Positions 28,333 to 37,408 of a DNA stretch of 64,000 nucleotides are shown piece by piece. A program made the position numbers and the translations under genes. The notes under the pieces were generated by a model. It had not been told where the DNA came from and did not search any database. It saw only the letters and a program-made list of their open reading frames with translations. Source of the stretch: an uncultured Caulobacterales bacterium (GTDB lineage Bacteria; Pseudomonadota; Alphaproteobacteria; Caulobacterales; Maricaulaceae). The stretch is taken from contig CALFUN010000017.1 of NCBI GenBank assembly GCA_937929915.1, positions 164,106 to 228,105 of the forward strand, written 5' to 3'. Numbering within the stretch: the first letter of the stretch is position 1; each line of letters starts with the position of its first letter.

Positions 28333-28357
28333 GCCATTTCTTTAAATAAGAAATGGC
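28333..28357 (-). other. Perfect stem-loop that includes the encoded CCA end of tRNA-Asp
   Basis: GCCATTTCTT (28333-28342) and AAGAAATGGC (28348-28357) are perfect inverted copies with a five-base loop. In the transcript the stem contains the discriminator and CCA of tRNA-Asp. There is no U-tract after it, so it may be a processing or transcription-end signal. Confidence 0.5.
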
Positions 28358-28430
28358 GCGAGTGACGGGACTCGAACCCGCGGCCTCTGGCGTGACAGGC
28401 CAGCGCTCTAACCAACTGAGCTACACCCGC
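28354..28430 (-). tRNA. tRNA-Asp (GTC)
   Basis: Read on the minus strand, the cloverleaf has a seven-pair acceptor stem GCGGGTG/CACTCGC, D-arm, anticodon stem CTGGC with loop CTGTCAC (anticodon GTC) and T-arm with TTCGAGT. The discriminator is G, as expected for tRNA-Asp. The 3' CCA is encoded (28354-28356). Confidence 0.97.
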
Positions 28431-28658
28431 TAAGATGTGAGCGCGTCTTAGCTATAAGAACCCTGCCCGTCAATCAGAAATAAGCTTAAATCCCATCTTT
28501 ATTACAGATAAGATTTCACACGCATTTTAGCTTAAGTTTATCAAGAAAATTTCAACGCCCGTTTATAGTTTCACATATATACGTTATTTCTCTACATAGG
28601 CATAAGAGCCTTGCGCTCTGCATAATATTTGCAATGAAGTGAAGGTTTTAAAAGAATA

Positions 28659-28734
28659 TGGTGGGCGGTAACGGGTTCGAACCGCTGACCCTCTCGGTGT
28701 AAACGAGATGCTCTACCAGCTGAGCTAACCGCCC
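28659..28734 (-). tRNA. tRNA-Val (TAC)
   Basis: On the minus strand the acceptor stem GGGCGGT/ACCGCCC, D-arm with AGCTCAGCTGGTAGAGC, anticodon stem TCTCG with loop TTTACAC (anticodon TAC) and T-loop TTCGAAC form a standard cloverleaf. The discriminator is A and the CCA is encoded at 28659-28661. It lies between lon and tRNA-Asp on the same strand. Confidence 0.97.
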
Positions 28735-28775
28735 TTCCATATCGTCTAAGCAAATCAGGCTTTGCGTAGGCGCGC

Positions 28776-31253
28776 TTAATGCGCTGATTGTTTGCCCGCG
28801 TCAATAGTTTCTGTCTGAAAAGCGAGGCCTGCAAGGGCTGCTTCATCACTTTTTGTCCATTTTATGCGCGTAATTGGGCCAGATAGCGCATGTCGCAGGA
28901 CTTCATCGACACTTCCAACAGGAATTATCGTCAAAGCTGCCTTCACATTGTCAGGAATATCGGCCAAATCCTTCTCATTATCTTGGGGAATCAGAACTGT
29001 TTTCACACCGCCGCGCAGAGCGGCCAGCAGTTTCTCTTTCAATCCGCCAATCGGCAATACCCGCCCGCGCAGTGTAATCTCGCCTGTCATCGCCACATCA
29101 TTGCGCACAGGAATATTAGACAACACACTGACCATCGCCGTTATCATTGCTACACCCGCGCTTGGCCCGTCTTTTGGCGTAGCGCCTTCGGGGACATGCA
29201 CATGAATATCGGTTGAGCGGAATTGGCGTGGATTGATACCAAGCTCTGGTGCGCGCGCTTGAACAAAGGAGTTTGCCGCAGAGATCGATTCTTTCATCAC
29301 ATCGCGCAAATTACCCGTAATCGTCATTTTCCCCTTACCTGCCATAGAGACAGCTTCGATCGTTAGCAAATCACCGCCAACTTCTGTCCATGCCAAACCT
29401 GTCACGATGCCCACTTGGTTTTCCGTATCTGTTTTGCCGAAACGGAATTTTTTAACCCCCAAATAATCACCAATGTTATCAGCTGTGACGGTGATTGCCT
29501 TCGTGTCTTTGGCAACAATCAACTTCAAAGATTTACGGGCCAGACGCGCAATTTCGCGCTTAAGGCTACGCACGCCAGCTTCGCGGGTATAATAGCGGAT
29601 AATGGCCCGCACAGCCGCGTCGTCCATGGAAAACTCTTTCGCTTTTAGGCCATGATCTTTAATTTGCTCAGGGATCAAATGACGCCGCGCAATTTCGACT
29701 TTCTCGTCTTCCGTATAGCCAGGCACACGGATGATTTCCATACGGTCTATCAAAGGCTGCGACATATTCATGGAATTTGCCGTAGTAATAAACATTACAT
29801 CTGACAGGTCATAATCGACGTCGAGATAATGGTCGTTAAATGTATCATTTTGCTCTGGATCCAGCACTTCTAACAGCGCCGCAGACGGATCGCCGCGATG
29901 ATCAGAGCCCATCTTATCTATCTCATCAAACAGGAATAACGGATTGTTATAATTTGCTTTTTTCATTGACTGGATAATACGTCCAGGCATGGAACCGATA
30001 TAGGTCCGGCGGTGCCCGCGTATTTCAGACTCGTCTCTTACTCCGCCCAAAGACACACGCACAAATTCACGCCCCATAGCCCGCGCCACAGATTTACCAA
30101 GCGAGGTTTTCCCCACACCTGGCGGGCCAACAAGACATAAAATTGGGCCTTTGACTTTCTTTGTTCGTGTCTGCACAGCCAGATGCTCGATAATGCGCTC
30201 TTTAACGTCATCAAGGCCATAATGATCGGCATCTAGAATGGCTTGGGCTTTGGCCAAATCACGCTGCACGCGCTTTTTCTTACCCCATGGCACAGAGAGC
30301 ATCCAATCCAGATAATTGCGCGAGACATTTGCTTCGGCTGACATCGGGCTCATTTGCTTAAGGCGTTTAATTTCGGCATCAACTTTCGTTCGGGCTTCTT
30401 GCGTCAGCTTTGTTTCCTCAACGCGCGCTTTAAGTTCTGTAATCTCATCAGGGCCGTCCCCGCCGCCAAGCTCTGTTTGAATGGCCTTCATTTGCTCATT
30501 CAAATAATATTCGCGCTGTGTTTTTTCCATTTGCCGTTTAACGCGGCCTCGGATTTTCTTATCCACCTTAAGAATAGAAGCTTCGCCGTCAATCAAGCCT
30601 AAAATCATAGATAGACGTTCACCAACATCAATTTCAGCAAGTAATTTCTGCTTTTCCTTTATCTCTGCATTCACATGCACAGCAATAATATCGGAGAGTT
30701 TCGACGCATCGCGCGTTTCAACAACCGAAGTGACAACCTCTTCAGCAATTTTTTTGTTCAATTTCCCATAGGCCTCAAACGCCTCGCGCACCTCTTTAAC
30801 CCGCGCTGTAGTTGTTTTCTGATTGCCCATATTAGAGGCCGCAATCGTAATATAAGCCTCTAAAAAATCTGGATTATCTGTGAATTCCTCAACATTTGCA
30901 CGATCTTGACCCTCAACAAGCACTCGAACTGTGCCGTCTGGTAATTTCAAAAGCTGTAATATCTTCGCCACACAGCCTGTATGATAAATATCATCCGTTT
31001 GCGGATCATCTAGCGCCGGATCTAGCTGTGAGAGCAGCAAAATACGCTTTTCTTGGCGCATAACCTCCTCTAGCGCATTAATGGACTTCTCGCGGCCAAC
31101 AAATAGGGGAACAACCATATGCGGAAAGACAATAATATCGCGCAGGGGCAATATAGGTAGAAGATTAGGGTCACGTTCGCCTGCAGCCTCACTTGGCGTA
31201 TTTTTTGGCGATTCGTTTTCAGGTGTGTTATCTTCAGGTGTGTTGGCCATCAT
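28776..31253 (-). CDS. lon: ATP-dependent protease Lon
   Basis: An 825-residue LonA. Domains in order are the N-terminal substrate-binding domain (LPILPLRDIIVFP), a coiled-coil region, the AAA+ module with Walker A GPPGVGKT, and the protease domain with the Ser-Lys dyad (Ser in KDGPSAGVAM, Lys in GGLKEKLLAA). It degrades misfolded and regulatory proteins in the cytoplasm. An acidic Asn/Glu/Pro-rich N-terminal extension precedes the domain, and about 35 residues extend past the usual end. ATG 31253 has an AAGAGA ribosome binding site; the next codon is also ATG. A heat-shock-like promoter is proposed upstream at 31301-31330. Confidence 0.97.
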   Translation of the reverse strand: MMANTPEDNTPENESPKNTPSEAAGERDPNLLPILPLRDIIVFPHMVVPLFVGREKSINALEEVMRQEKRILLLSQLDPALDDPQTDDIYHTGCVAKILQLLKLPDGTVRVLVEGQDRANVEEFTDNPDFLEAYITIAASNMGNQKTTTARVKEVREAFEAYGKLNKKIAEEVVTSVVETRDASKLSDIIAVHVNAEIKEKQKLLAEIDVGERLSMILGLIDGEASILKVDKKIRGRVKRQMEKTQREYYLNEQMKAIQTELGGGDGPDEITELKARVEETKLTQEARTKVDAEIKRLKQMSPMSAEANVSRNYLDWMLSVPWGKKKRVQRDLAKAQAILDADHYGLDDVKERIIEHLAVQTRTKKVKGPILCLVGPPGVGKTSLGKSVARAMGREFVRVSLGGVRDESEIRGHRRTYIGSMPGRIIQSMKKANYNNPLFLFDEIDKMGSDHRGDPSAALLEVLDPEQNDTFNDHYLDVDYDLSDVMFITTANSMNMSQPLIDRMEIIRVPGYTEDEKVEIARRHLIPEQIKDHGLKAKEFSMDDAAVRAIIRYYTREAGVRSLKREIARLARKSLKLIVAKDTKAITVTADNIGDYLGVKKFRFGKTDTENQVGIVTGLAWTEVGGDLLTIEAVSMAGKGKMTITGNLRDVMKESISAANSFVQARAPELGINPRQFRSTDIHVHVPEGATPKDGPSAGVAMITAMVSVLSNIPVRNDVAMTGEITLRGRVLPIGGLKEKLLAALRGGVKTVLIPQDNEKDLADIPDNVKAALTIIPVGSVDEVLRHALSGPITRIKWTKSDEAALAGLAFQTETIDAGKQSAH

Positions 31254-31300
31254 CGTCTCTTAATATTTAGGCTCGCTATATGTGCAGAGCTATGAGTCTA

Positions 31301-31330
31301 TAAGTGGGACGTTCAGCTATAAGTTTCAAG
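31301..31330 (-). promoter_or_regulatory. Candidate sigma-32 (heat-shock) promoter of lon
   Basis: On the minus strand CTTGAAA (31330-31324) is followed after 15 bases by CCCACTTA (31308-31301). The layout resembles the alphaproteobacterial heat-shock promoter form (CTTGAAA, then a C-rich -10). It lies about 50-75 bases upstream of lon, which is heat-shock-induced in related bacteria. Confidence 0.4.
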
Positions 31331-31395
31331 CCTTACAGCCCTAAAACCACACAGCTTCACCTATTTCTTTGCAGATAATTTATCTCAAATAAGAC

Positions 31396-32661
31396 TTAAG
31401 AGGCTTTATCTTTTTTCTTAGCTTTTTCTGTATAAATCAGCAGTGGTTGAGCGGTGCCTTCAACGACTTCGCCGTTAATGACAACTTCTTCAACACCTTC
31501 ATAACTTGGCAGATCATACATGCTATCAAGCAAGATTCCTTCCATAATCGACCGCAAGCCGCGCGCGCCCGTTTTACGGCTCAAAGCTTTCTTAGCAATC
31601 GCTTTAAGGGCATCTTCAGAGAATGTCAGCTTGACATCTTCCATCGCAAATAAGGTCTGATATTGCTTAACCAACGCATTTCGCGGCTGTGTTAAGATGG
31701 TGATAAGGGCTTCTTCGTCCAAGTCTGTCAAAGTTGCGATGACAGGCAGACGGCCAACAAATTCAGGAATAAGACCAAAGCGCGTTAAATCTTCTGGTTC
31801 TACGCCTTGCAGAATATCACCAACGCGGCGCTCATCAAGTTCTTTGATAGTCCCGCCAAAACCGATAGATGCGCCTTCGCCTCGATTTGAAATCACTTTA
31901 TCGAGGCCCGCAAACGCGCCGCCCACGACAAAGAGAATATTTGTCGTATCAACTTGTAAAAACTCTTGTTGCGGATGTTTACGCCCGCCTTGCGGAGGTA
32001 CAGAGGCAACAGTGCCTTCCATAATCTTGAGCAAAGCTTGCTGCACGCCCTCACCTGACACGTCGCGAGTGATTGACGGATTATCCGATTTACGGCTAAT
32101 TTTATCAACTTCGTCAATATAGACGATACCGCGCTGCGCGCGCTCTACGTTGTAATCTGCTGATTGAAGCAGCTTGAGGATAATATTTTCAACATCTTCG
32201 CCAACATAACCCGCCTCGGTTAAGGTTGTCGCATCTGCCATAGTAAAGGGCACATCCAAAATCCGCGCTAAAGTTTGTGCAAGCAAAGTCTTACCACAGC
32301 CTGTTGGGCCAACCAGCAAGATATTTGACTTGGCCAGTTCTACATCAGGATTAGATGCGGCATGATTTAGGCGTTTATAATGGTTATGCACGGCCACGGA
32401 CAAAACCCGCTTGGCATATGTTTGACCAATGACGTAATCATCAAGAATATCGCAGATTTCCTGCGGCGTTGGCACACCTTCTTGCGTTTTAGCTAAAGAG
32501 CCTTTGCCTTCTTCTTTGATAATATCCATGCAAAGTTCAACGCATTCATCACAAATGAACACAGTCGGCCCCGCAATAAGTTTACGAACTTCATGCTGAC
32601 TTTTTCCGCAGAACGAGCAATATAATGTGTTCTTATTATCACCACCAGTCGTCTTAGTCAT
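31396..32661 (-). CDS. clpX: ATP-dependent Clp protease ATP-binding subunit ClpX
   Basis: A 421-residue AAA+ unfoldase. The N-terminal zinc-binding domain has the four Cys in CSFCGK and ICDEC. The AAA module shows Walker A GPTGCGKT, Walker [11 protein letters not shown], the substrate-gripping pore loop GYVGED and the RKHPQQ pore loop. It recognises tagged proteins, including those carrying the tmRNA peptide, and feeds them to ClpP. It follows clpP after a 175-base gap on the same strand. In Caulobacter-like bacteria ClpXP is essential for cell-cycle control. The zinc domain and length are complete. Confidence 0.97.
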   Translation of the reverse strand: MTKTTGGDNKNTLYCSFCGKSQHEVRKLIAGPTVFICDECVELCMDIIKEEGKGSLAKTQEGVPTPQEICDILDDYVIGQTYAKRVLSVAVHNHYKRLNHAASNPDVELAKSNILLVGPTGCGKTLLAQTLARILDVPFTMADATTLTEAGYVGEDVENIILKLLQSADYNVERAQRGIVYIDEVDKISRKSDNPSITRDVSGEGVQQALLKIMEGTVASVPPQGGRKHPQQEFLQVDTTNILFVVGGAFAGLDKVISNRGEGASIGFGGTIKELDERRVGDILQGVEPEDLTRFGLIPEFVGRLPVIATLTDLDEEALITILTQPRNALVKQYQTLFAMEDVKLTFSEDALKAIAKKALSRKTGARGLRSIMEGILLDSMYDLPSYEGVEEVVINGEVVEGTAQPLLIYTEKAKKKDKAS

Positions 32662-32836
32662 ATTCTTTCCAATTCGTCGTCATTGCAATATTTGAGCTTG
32701 CAATTACAGTGCCGTTTCGCACCTTATATTGTACGAATACACTTTATTTGTTAATCCGTCATTACATTTACGCTTAATAGGACACTTTTCACACAAGCTG
32801 GCAAGTTAAAATTACCATTTTGCTGTGTTATGAAGC

Positions 32837-33454
32837 TTAACCTTCGCGCGTTGAATAGACGTGGTCGACAATACCAAAAGCTTTCGACTCTTCAGCTGTC
32901 ATAAAGTGATCACGATCCAGCGTTTTCTCGATCGTTGCATATTTCTTGCCCGTATGTTTCACATAAATCTCATTAAGACGCTTTTTCATCGCGTTAATGT
33001 CATCGGCGTGGCGTTGAATATCAGAGGCTTGTCCCCGAAATCCGCCAGACGGTTGATGCACCATCACACGCGCATTTGGCAGCGCAATGCGTTTACCCGC
33101 CTCGCCTGCACATAGCAGAAGCGACCCCATAGAACAGGCCTGCCCAATACAAACCGTTGATACTGGCGCTTTAATATATTGCATTGTATCATAAATCGCC
33201 ATGCCCGCCGTCACGACGCCGCCCGGAGAGTTAATATACATATAGATTTCTTTTTTCGGGTTTTCGCTTTCTAGAAATAAAAGCTGCGCACAAATAGAGG
33301 TCGCCATGCCATCTTCGACAGGGCCAGCCACAAAAATAATACGATCCTTAAGCAGGCGTGACCAGATGTCATAGCCCTTCTCTCCGCGGCTTGTTTGTTC
33401 CCAAACAGTTGGGGAAATGAATAAGCCTTTTGGCGCGTCTTCATAATCGTACAT
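32837..33454 (-). CDS. clpP: ATP-dependent Clp protease proteolytic subunit
   Basis: A 205-residue serine peptidase of family S14. The catalytic triad is visible as Ser in [11 protein letters not shown], His in MVHQPSGG and Asp in [11 protein letters not shown]. It forms the barrel that degrades proteins unfolded by ClpX. It lies between tig, from which it is separated by a strong terminator, and clpX. An inverted repeat is present 50-83 bases upstream of its start. The AGAGGA ribosome binding site lies directly before ATG 33454. Confidence 0.97.
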   Translation of the reverse strand: MYDYEDAPKGLFISPTVWEQTSRGEKGYDIWSRLLKDRIIFVAGPVEDGMATSICAQLLFLESENPKKEIYMYINSPGGVVTAGMAIYDTMQYIKAPVSTVCIGQACSMGSLLLCAGEAGKRIALPNARVMVHQPSGGFRGQASDIQRHADDINAMKKRLNEIYVKHTGKKYATIEKTLDRDHFMTAEESKAFGIVDHVYSTREG

Positions 33455-33503
33455 AATAGTCCTCTAAATTTCGAATCGGTCTTTCAAAACCTAACATGCT
33501 TTC

Positions 33504-33537
33504 ATTACCTATATATTGATATAGCGCGAAAGGTAAT
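33504..33537. promoter_or_regulatory. Inverted repeat upstream of clpP
   Basis: ATTACCT (33504-33510) and AGGTAAT (33531-33537) are perfect inverted copies 20 bases apart, located between the tig terminator and the clpP start. They could mark an operator or a leader hairpin. Confidence 0.35.
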
Positions 33538-33562
33538 CAAGTCTTTGCAGATTTTAGATATG

Positions 33563-33589
33563 AAAAAACCCAGCCTGCATGGCTGGGTT
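33563..33589 (-). terminator. Strong rho-independent terminator of tig
   Basis: AACCCAGCC (33567-33575) and GGCTGGGTT (33581-33589) form a perfect nine-pair stem with a five-base loop. On the minus strand it is followed by a run of six T. It ends the tig transcript about 60 bases after the stop and separates it from clpP. Confidence 0.85.
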
Positions 33590-33648
33590 CATTTCGGTTT
33601 TGATATGATCAAACTTAAATTCAAACAAAATAGTTTACAGCCTTAGCT

Positions 33649-34989
33649 CTATAGCATTGGGTCTTCTTCAAATAACGTCTCACGGTCGACCTCTTTATCC
33701 GTCACAGTTGCTTTTTCAACAATCAAATCAACAACTTTCTCTTCGTAAATAGGCGCGCGTAGCTGCGCAATCGCTTGCGGGTTCTTTTGATAAAACTCGA
33801 TAACTTGCTGCTCTTGGCCAGGATATTGACGGGCTTCGGCAATCATACCTTGCTGTAATTCTTCATTGGTAATCTGAATGTCATGCTTTTGGCCCATTTC
33901 AGCCAAGACAAGACCGAGACGCACACGGCGCTCTGCGATTTTCCGATAATCCTTTTCAAGTTGCTTATCCGTTTTCTTCATATCATCTTCATCAAGCTGC
34001 CCAGCCTCTTTTTCGGCTTGGACTTGCTGCCAGATATTTGTGAACTCAGCTTCAACCATGCCTGGCGGCAGATCAAATTTATGCTTCTTATCAAGCTCAT
34101 CAAGAATAGCGCGCTTAAGTTTCATGCGGCTTTGCATATCAAGCTCTGCATCAAATTGGGACTTCACAGCCTCTTTAAGCGCGGCTAAGTCAGCTAGTCC
34201 GAATTTTTGCGCAAATTCATCATCAATCACAGCGTCTTTCGCGCCTTGAACTTCGATAACTTTTGTCGCGAAAACAGCATCTTTACCCGCTAAATCAGCC
34301 GATTGGTATGGATCAGGGAATGTCACCTTAACATCAATCTCATCACCCGCTTTTGCCCCGATAAGCTGATCTTCAAACCCCGGGATAAATGAGCCCGACC
34401 CTAGCACAAGCTGATGGCCTTCCATTGTACCGCCATCAAAAGCGACGCCGTCAACTGTACCAACAAAATCAATCAAAACCGCATCGTCTTTTTTCGCTTT
34501 AGCTGTCTTGGCTTTTTTCTTGTAGCTTTTCTGGCCTTGCGCCATTTCAGTTAAGCGCTCATCAACCGACTTATCATCACTTGGGCATGTCAAGCGTGTA
34601 AATTTAAGCTTTTCAGGGTCAACAGGTTCAAATTCAGGGATGGATTCGACGGTGAGTTGATACTCTAGGTCAGCTTTACCCTGAGTGACATCTTCACCAT
34701 TGGCGCGTAAATCAACTTTTGGATTACCCGCCGGGCGGATTTTATTGTCATTAATCGCCTGTTGCGTTGTTTCATTGACAGTCTCTTCAACAATGTCCTT
34801 CATGATGCTTTGACCAAACATCTTGCGGATATGCGATGTTGGCACCTTACCAGGACGGAAGCCTTTCAGGCTCACTTGCGGCTGCATTTCTTTGATTTTG
34901 CTATCCAGCTTTGTTGAAAGGTCTTCTTTAGACACTTTTATCGAAAACGTATGGCTAAGGCCTTCGGCTGCGAGTTCTTTAATTTCCAT
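33649..34989 (-). CDS. tig: Trigger factor
   Basis: A chaperone of about 446 residues with the ribosome-binding N-terminal domain (KGFRPGKVPTSHIRK; the GFRxGKxP signature contacts L23), a central FKBP-type peptidyl-prolyl isomerase domain (VLIDFVGTVDGVAFDGG) and a long C-terminal helical chaperone domain. It binds nascent chains at the ribosome exit. ATG 34989 gives the usual MEIKEL-type start; an in-frame ATG nine bases upstream is possible, and the 15-codon extension further upstream is not supported by the family. The neighbours clpP, clpX and lon are the usual companions. Confidence 0.95.
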   Translation of the reverse strand: MEIKELAAEGLSHTFSIKVSKEDLSTKLDSKIKEMQPQVSLKGFRPGKVPTSHIRKMFGQSIMKDIVEETVNETTQQAINDNKIRPAGNPKVDLRANGEDVTQGKADLEYQLTVESIPEFEPVDPEKLKFTRLTCPSDDKSVDERLTEMAQGQKSYKKKAKTAKAKKDDAVLIDFVGTVDGVAFDGGTMEGHQLVLGSGSFIPGFEDQLIGAKAGDEIDVKVTFPDPYQSADLAGKDAVFATKVIEVQGAKDAVIDDEFAQKFGLADLAALKEAVKSQFDAELDMQSRMKLKRAILDELDKKHKFDLPPGMVEAEFTNIWQQVQAEKEAGQLDEDDMKKTDKQLEKDYRKIAERRVRLGLVLAEMGQKHDIQITNEELQQGMIAEARQYPGQEQQVIEFYQKNPQAIAQLRAPIYEEKVVDLIVEKATVTDKEVDRETLFEEDPML

Positions 34990-35171
34990 GACGGACATCC
35001 ATCCAGTTCTATAAGCGAGGTTTAGATTCGGCACATTATCTGAAACATGACAAATCAGGCTAAAATTTTGCGCCTTATGTCACGCCAAGCGCAGGCTTGC
35101 AACGCCTGTTAAGCCATGTATGGTCGGAAAATTCAGCATAGGGGGATTTTAGCGCAAATAGTTGCACAAAA

Positions 35172-35185
35172 ATGTCAACTGACAT
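35172..35185. promoter_or_regulatory. Short perfect inverted repeat upstream of the DedA gene
   Basis: ATGTCA and TGACAT flank a two-base centre (ATGTCA-AC-TGACAT), ending 29 bases before the DedA start. The symmetry and position fit a small operator, but the repeat is short. Confidence 0.3.
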
Positions 35186-35214
35186 GTAATATCAAGCGCT
35201 ATAACGATGACATC

Positions 35215-35757
35215 ATGATGGATCCGTCTTGGCAATTATACCTGCCCTTTCTTATTGGCCCTTTTGTGCAAGAAGACACAGCGGTAATTGGCGCAGCGGC
35301 CCTGAGTGCAGCTGACCATCAGCATTTCCCAAATGTATTCCTGATTGTCTTAATCGGGCTCATTGCTTCTGATGCTTGGAAATATTGGGTTGGCTATTTA
35401 GCCCACACACATCCAAGAATGCGCAAAGCCGCAGAAAAAGACAAGGTCATCCGCTTAGGGGATAAAATCAAAGCCAATGCCATTTTGACACTTTTTACCG
35501 CGCGTTTTGTGCCATTTGCGCGCATACCCTCATATATAGCCTGCGGGTACTTCAAAGTCCCTTACTGGAAATTCTTACTCGCCGTAAGCTTTAGCGGCTT
35601 AATCTATGTCACAGTTATCTTTACAATCACGCATTATCTGAGCGAAATCTTTGGCGATAAGATAGAAATCATCCTCCTCGCGCTAGGCGGCCTTATTCTC
35701 ATATGCGGCGGGCTTGGGTGGGGTATAAAACGTCTGATACGCAGAAAAACGGCTTAA
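35215..35757 (+). CDS. DedA/VTT-domain integral membrane protein
   Basis: A protein of about 180 residues with the DedA (SNARE-associated, VTT) fold. It begins PFLIGPFVQEDTAVIGAAAL, where the acidic re-entrant segment with E and D is a hallmark of the family. The conserved RFVPFARIPSYIACGY motif is near residue 100, and several membrane spans end in a basic tail. DedA proteins act in lipid carrier recycling and membrane homeostasis, but the substrate here is unknown. ATG 35215 is favoured; an in-frame ATG at 35116 would add a 33-residue basic leader with no family similarity. It is divergent from tig. Confidence 0.82.
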   Translation: MMDPSWQLYLPFLIGPFVQEDTAVIGAAALSAADHQHFPNVFLIVLIGLIASDAWKYWVGYLAHTHPRMRKAAEKDKVIRLGDKIKANAILTLFTARFVPFARIPSYIACGYFKVPYWKFLLAVSFSGLIYVTVIFTITHYLSEIFGDKIEIILLALGGLILICGGLGWGIKRLIRRKTA

Positions 35758-35769
35758 GCTTTTATATAT

Positions 35770-36411
35770 TTAACGGCCGCGCGGTAAATTTTGTGTCTCG
35801 ACCCATTTGATAATATCGCGCATCGCAGCGCTATTGGCGCGCTCCATAGCCATAACAATAGAACTCACACTGGCTTGGTCTGCACGTAAGCTCTGCTGTG
35901 TTGTATAGCTATCAATGAGTTTACGATCGCTCGCATTTACTAAGGTCACAGTATATTTCACCACAGCCAAAGGGGCACTCTCTTCGCCATTATCAAATTG
36001 AGCTTCAAAATTCTTTATTGTCAAATAAAGCCGCGTATCGCTACGAGAATTTGAAGATGGGACAACACCAATCAAATTGGGGGTTTGCGTCATGTGATCT
36101 AAAAGCGATTCTTGTAGCATAAGCGGCAAAACTTCCACCCATTGCGCCTGCGCTGCCATAGAGATTTGCCGCCCATCAGGGCTCACTAGAATGTCTTTTG
36201 TCTCAAAGACATTCTGTCCGCCGGGACGATCAATACGAACAATGACCGCATCGGGTGCATTTGCAACGCGACTACCGGGCGTTAGTAACCGATAAACCGT
36301 TTTAGACGGCGCAGGGTCGGGCAAGAGTGATACACAGCCCGCCAATAACATAACAGCCAAAGCCATTAGCGCAGTCAGCGCGTTTAAACGTAATGTCATG
36401 ACATGCCTCAT
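35770..36411 (-). CDS. MlaD-associated ABC transport lipoprotein (PqiC-like)
   Basis: A 213-residue lipoprotein with a signal peptide ending in the lipobox LLAGC. The rest resembles ABC-type transport auxiliary lipoproteins (PqiC/YmbA-like), including a YRLLTPG stretch and a conserved RLYLTI segment. It overlaps the MCE gene by four bases (ATGA) and is the last gene of the Mla-like operon. It probably serves as an outer-membrane-anchored partner of the MCE lipid-transfer system. The function is inferred from family and position. Confidence 0.82.
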   Translation of the reverse strand: MRHVMTLRLNALTALMALAVMLLAGCVSLLPDPAPSKTVYRLLTPGSRVANAPDAVIVRIDRPGGQNVFETKDILVSPDGRQISMAAQAQWVEVLPLMLQESLLDHMTQTPNLIGVVPSSNSRSDTRLYLTIKNFEAQFDNGEESAPLAVVKYTVTLVNASDRKLIDSYTTQQSLRADQASVSSIVMAMERANSAAMRDIIKWVETQNLPRGR

Positions 36412-37385
36412 TGTGGTAACTCCACAACCTCTTTTTCGCTACCTGCAATAAATTGTGCAGGATCCGCTTCAACTCTATCTGCGATTCGATTTAATGTGGT
36501 TACAAGACGGCGAAATCCATCAACCGTTTCTTCAAGATCCGTTAAACCAGAATTTGAAAGGCGATTAATGGCATCACGGGCGTCAATAATAAGCTCATTC
36601 GTATTGCCTCCAACACTATCATACGTCCCCAATGTTTTATCGACAACACCAAGACTAACCTCGGCGCGCGCAATTAATCGCAGCAAATCATCCTTAAAAG
36701 CCGCATCAATAGAGGCAGAGGCCTGCGTTACGCCATTCGACGCCTCTGACACATTATTCGCCGCAAGGCGGATAGCGGTAATCATGGCATTAAACTCTGA
36801 AATATCAAATTCCGATGCGTCAATATCCCCTGTAACGCGGCGTATATTGGCCAAAATAGCATGAAAATCCGTAATTGCTTCGGGGGTTAAAACGGCATTA
36901 ATGCGATTAAGCGTACGCTGCGCGCCTTGAATAACATTCCCGCCGTCATCCAAGAAGGTATCGATCTGGCTCATCTCCCCTGGTATAACATGCAAGCCTC
37001 GGCTTGGTAGATCCGTAATGGGTACAAATGGCTCTCCGCCTGAAAAAACTTGTATATAATTCAAACCTGTAAGCCCTAAGGGTTCAAGCCGCGCAAAGCT
37101 TTGCGTGTCAATAGGTGTATTGGTTGCGACTTGAATCGTCGCTAAGACCGTATTCGGATCATCATCGGCCAACTGAATCTTTAAAACCTCGCCCACCTGA
37201 ATTCCGTTAAAGCGCACTTCACTGCCCTGAGACAGACCACGCACCGCGCCCTGAAAACTCACATGGTATTCATCATATTGCTTGTTAAATTGCGCCGCAG
37301 ATAGCCATAATGCAAAAGCCACGCTCGCGAGTAATGAGAGCAAGACGAAAACACCTATCAGCGCGTAATGAGCTTTGTTTTCCAT
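36408..37385 (-). CDS. mlaD: MCE/MlaD family phospholipid-binding protein
   Basis: A 325-residue protein with one N-terminal membrane helix (about residues 8-30) and an MCE domain (about 38-120: VSFQGAVRGLSQGSEVRFNGIQVGEV, and the GLTGLNYIQV loop that lines the pore). A long coiled C-terminal region follows. It would anchor in the inner membrane and present lipid to periplasmic partners. Its start lies 23 bases after the ATPase stop and its stop overlaps the lipoprotein start, so it is the third gene of the permease-ATPase-MCE-lipoprotein operon. The C-terminus is longer than that of E. coli MlaD, closer to the YrbD-like proteins of alphaproteobacteria. Confidence 0.9.
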   Translation of the reverse strand: MENKAHYALIGVFVLLSLLASVAFALWLSAAQFNKQYDEYHVSFQGAVRGLSQGSEVRFNGIQVGEVLKIQLADDDPNTVLATIQVATNTPIDTQSFARLEPLGLTGLNYIQVFSGGEPFVPITDLPSRGLHVIPGEMSQIDTFLDDGGNVIQGAQRTLNRINAVLTPEAITDFHAILANIRRVTGDIDASEFDISEFNAMITAIRLAANNVSEASNGVTQASASIDAAFKDDLLRLIARAEVSLGVVDKTLGTYDSVGGNTNELIIDARDAINRLSNSGLTDLEETVDGFRRLVTTLNRIADRVEADPAQFIAGSEKEVVELPQ

Positions 37386-37408
37386 GATTTACTGTTCTGC
37401 TTTCATTT

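Noticed and set aside
28592..28849. Minus-strand open frame of 85 codons that spans tRNA-Val and the end of lon
   Set aside because: It reads through a tRNA gene, so it is not a protein-coding gene.
35116..35214. Upstream start for the DedA protein that adds 33 residues
   Set aside because: The extra residues show no family similarity and the region contains a likely operator; ATG 35215 gives the conserved start.
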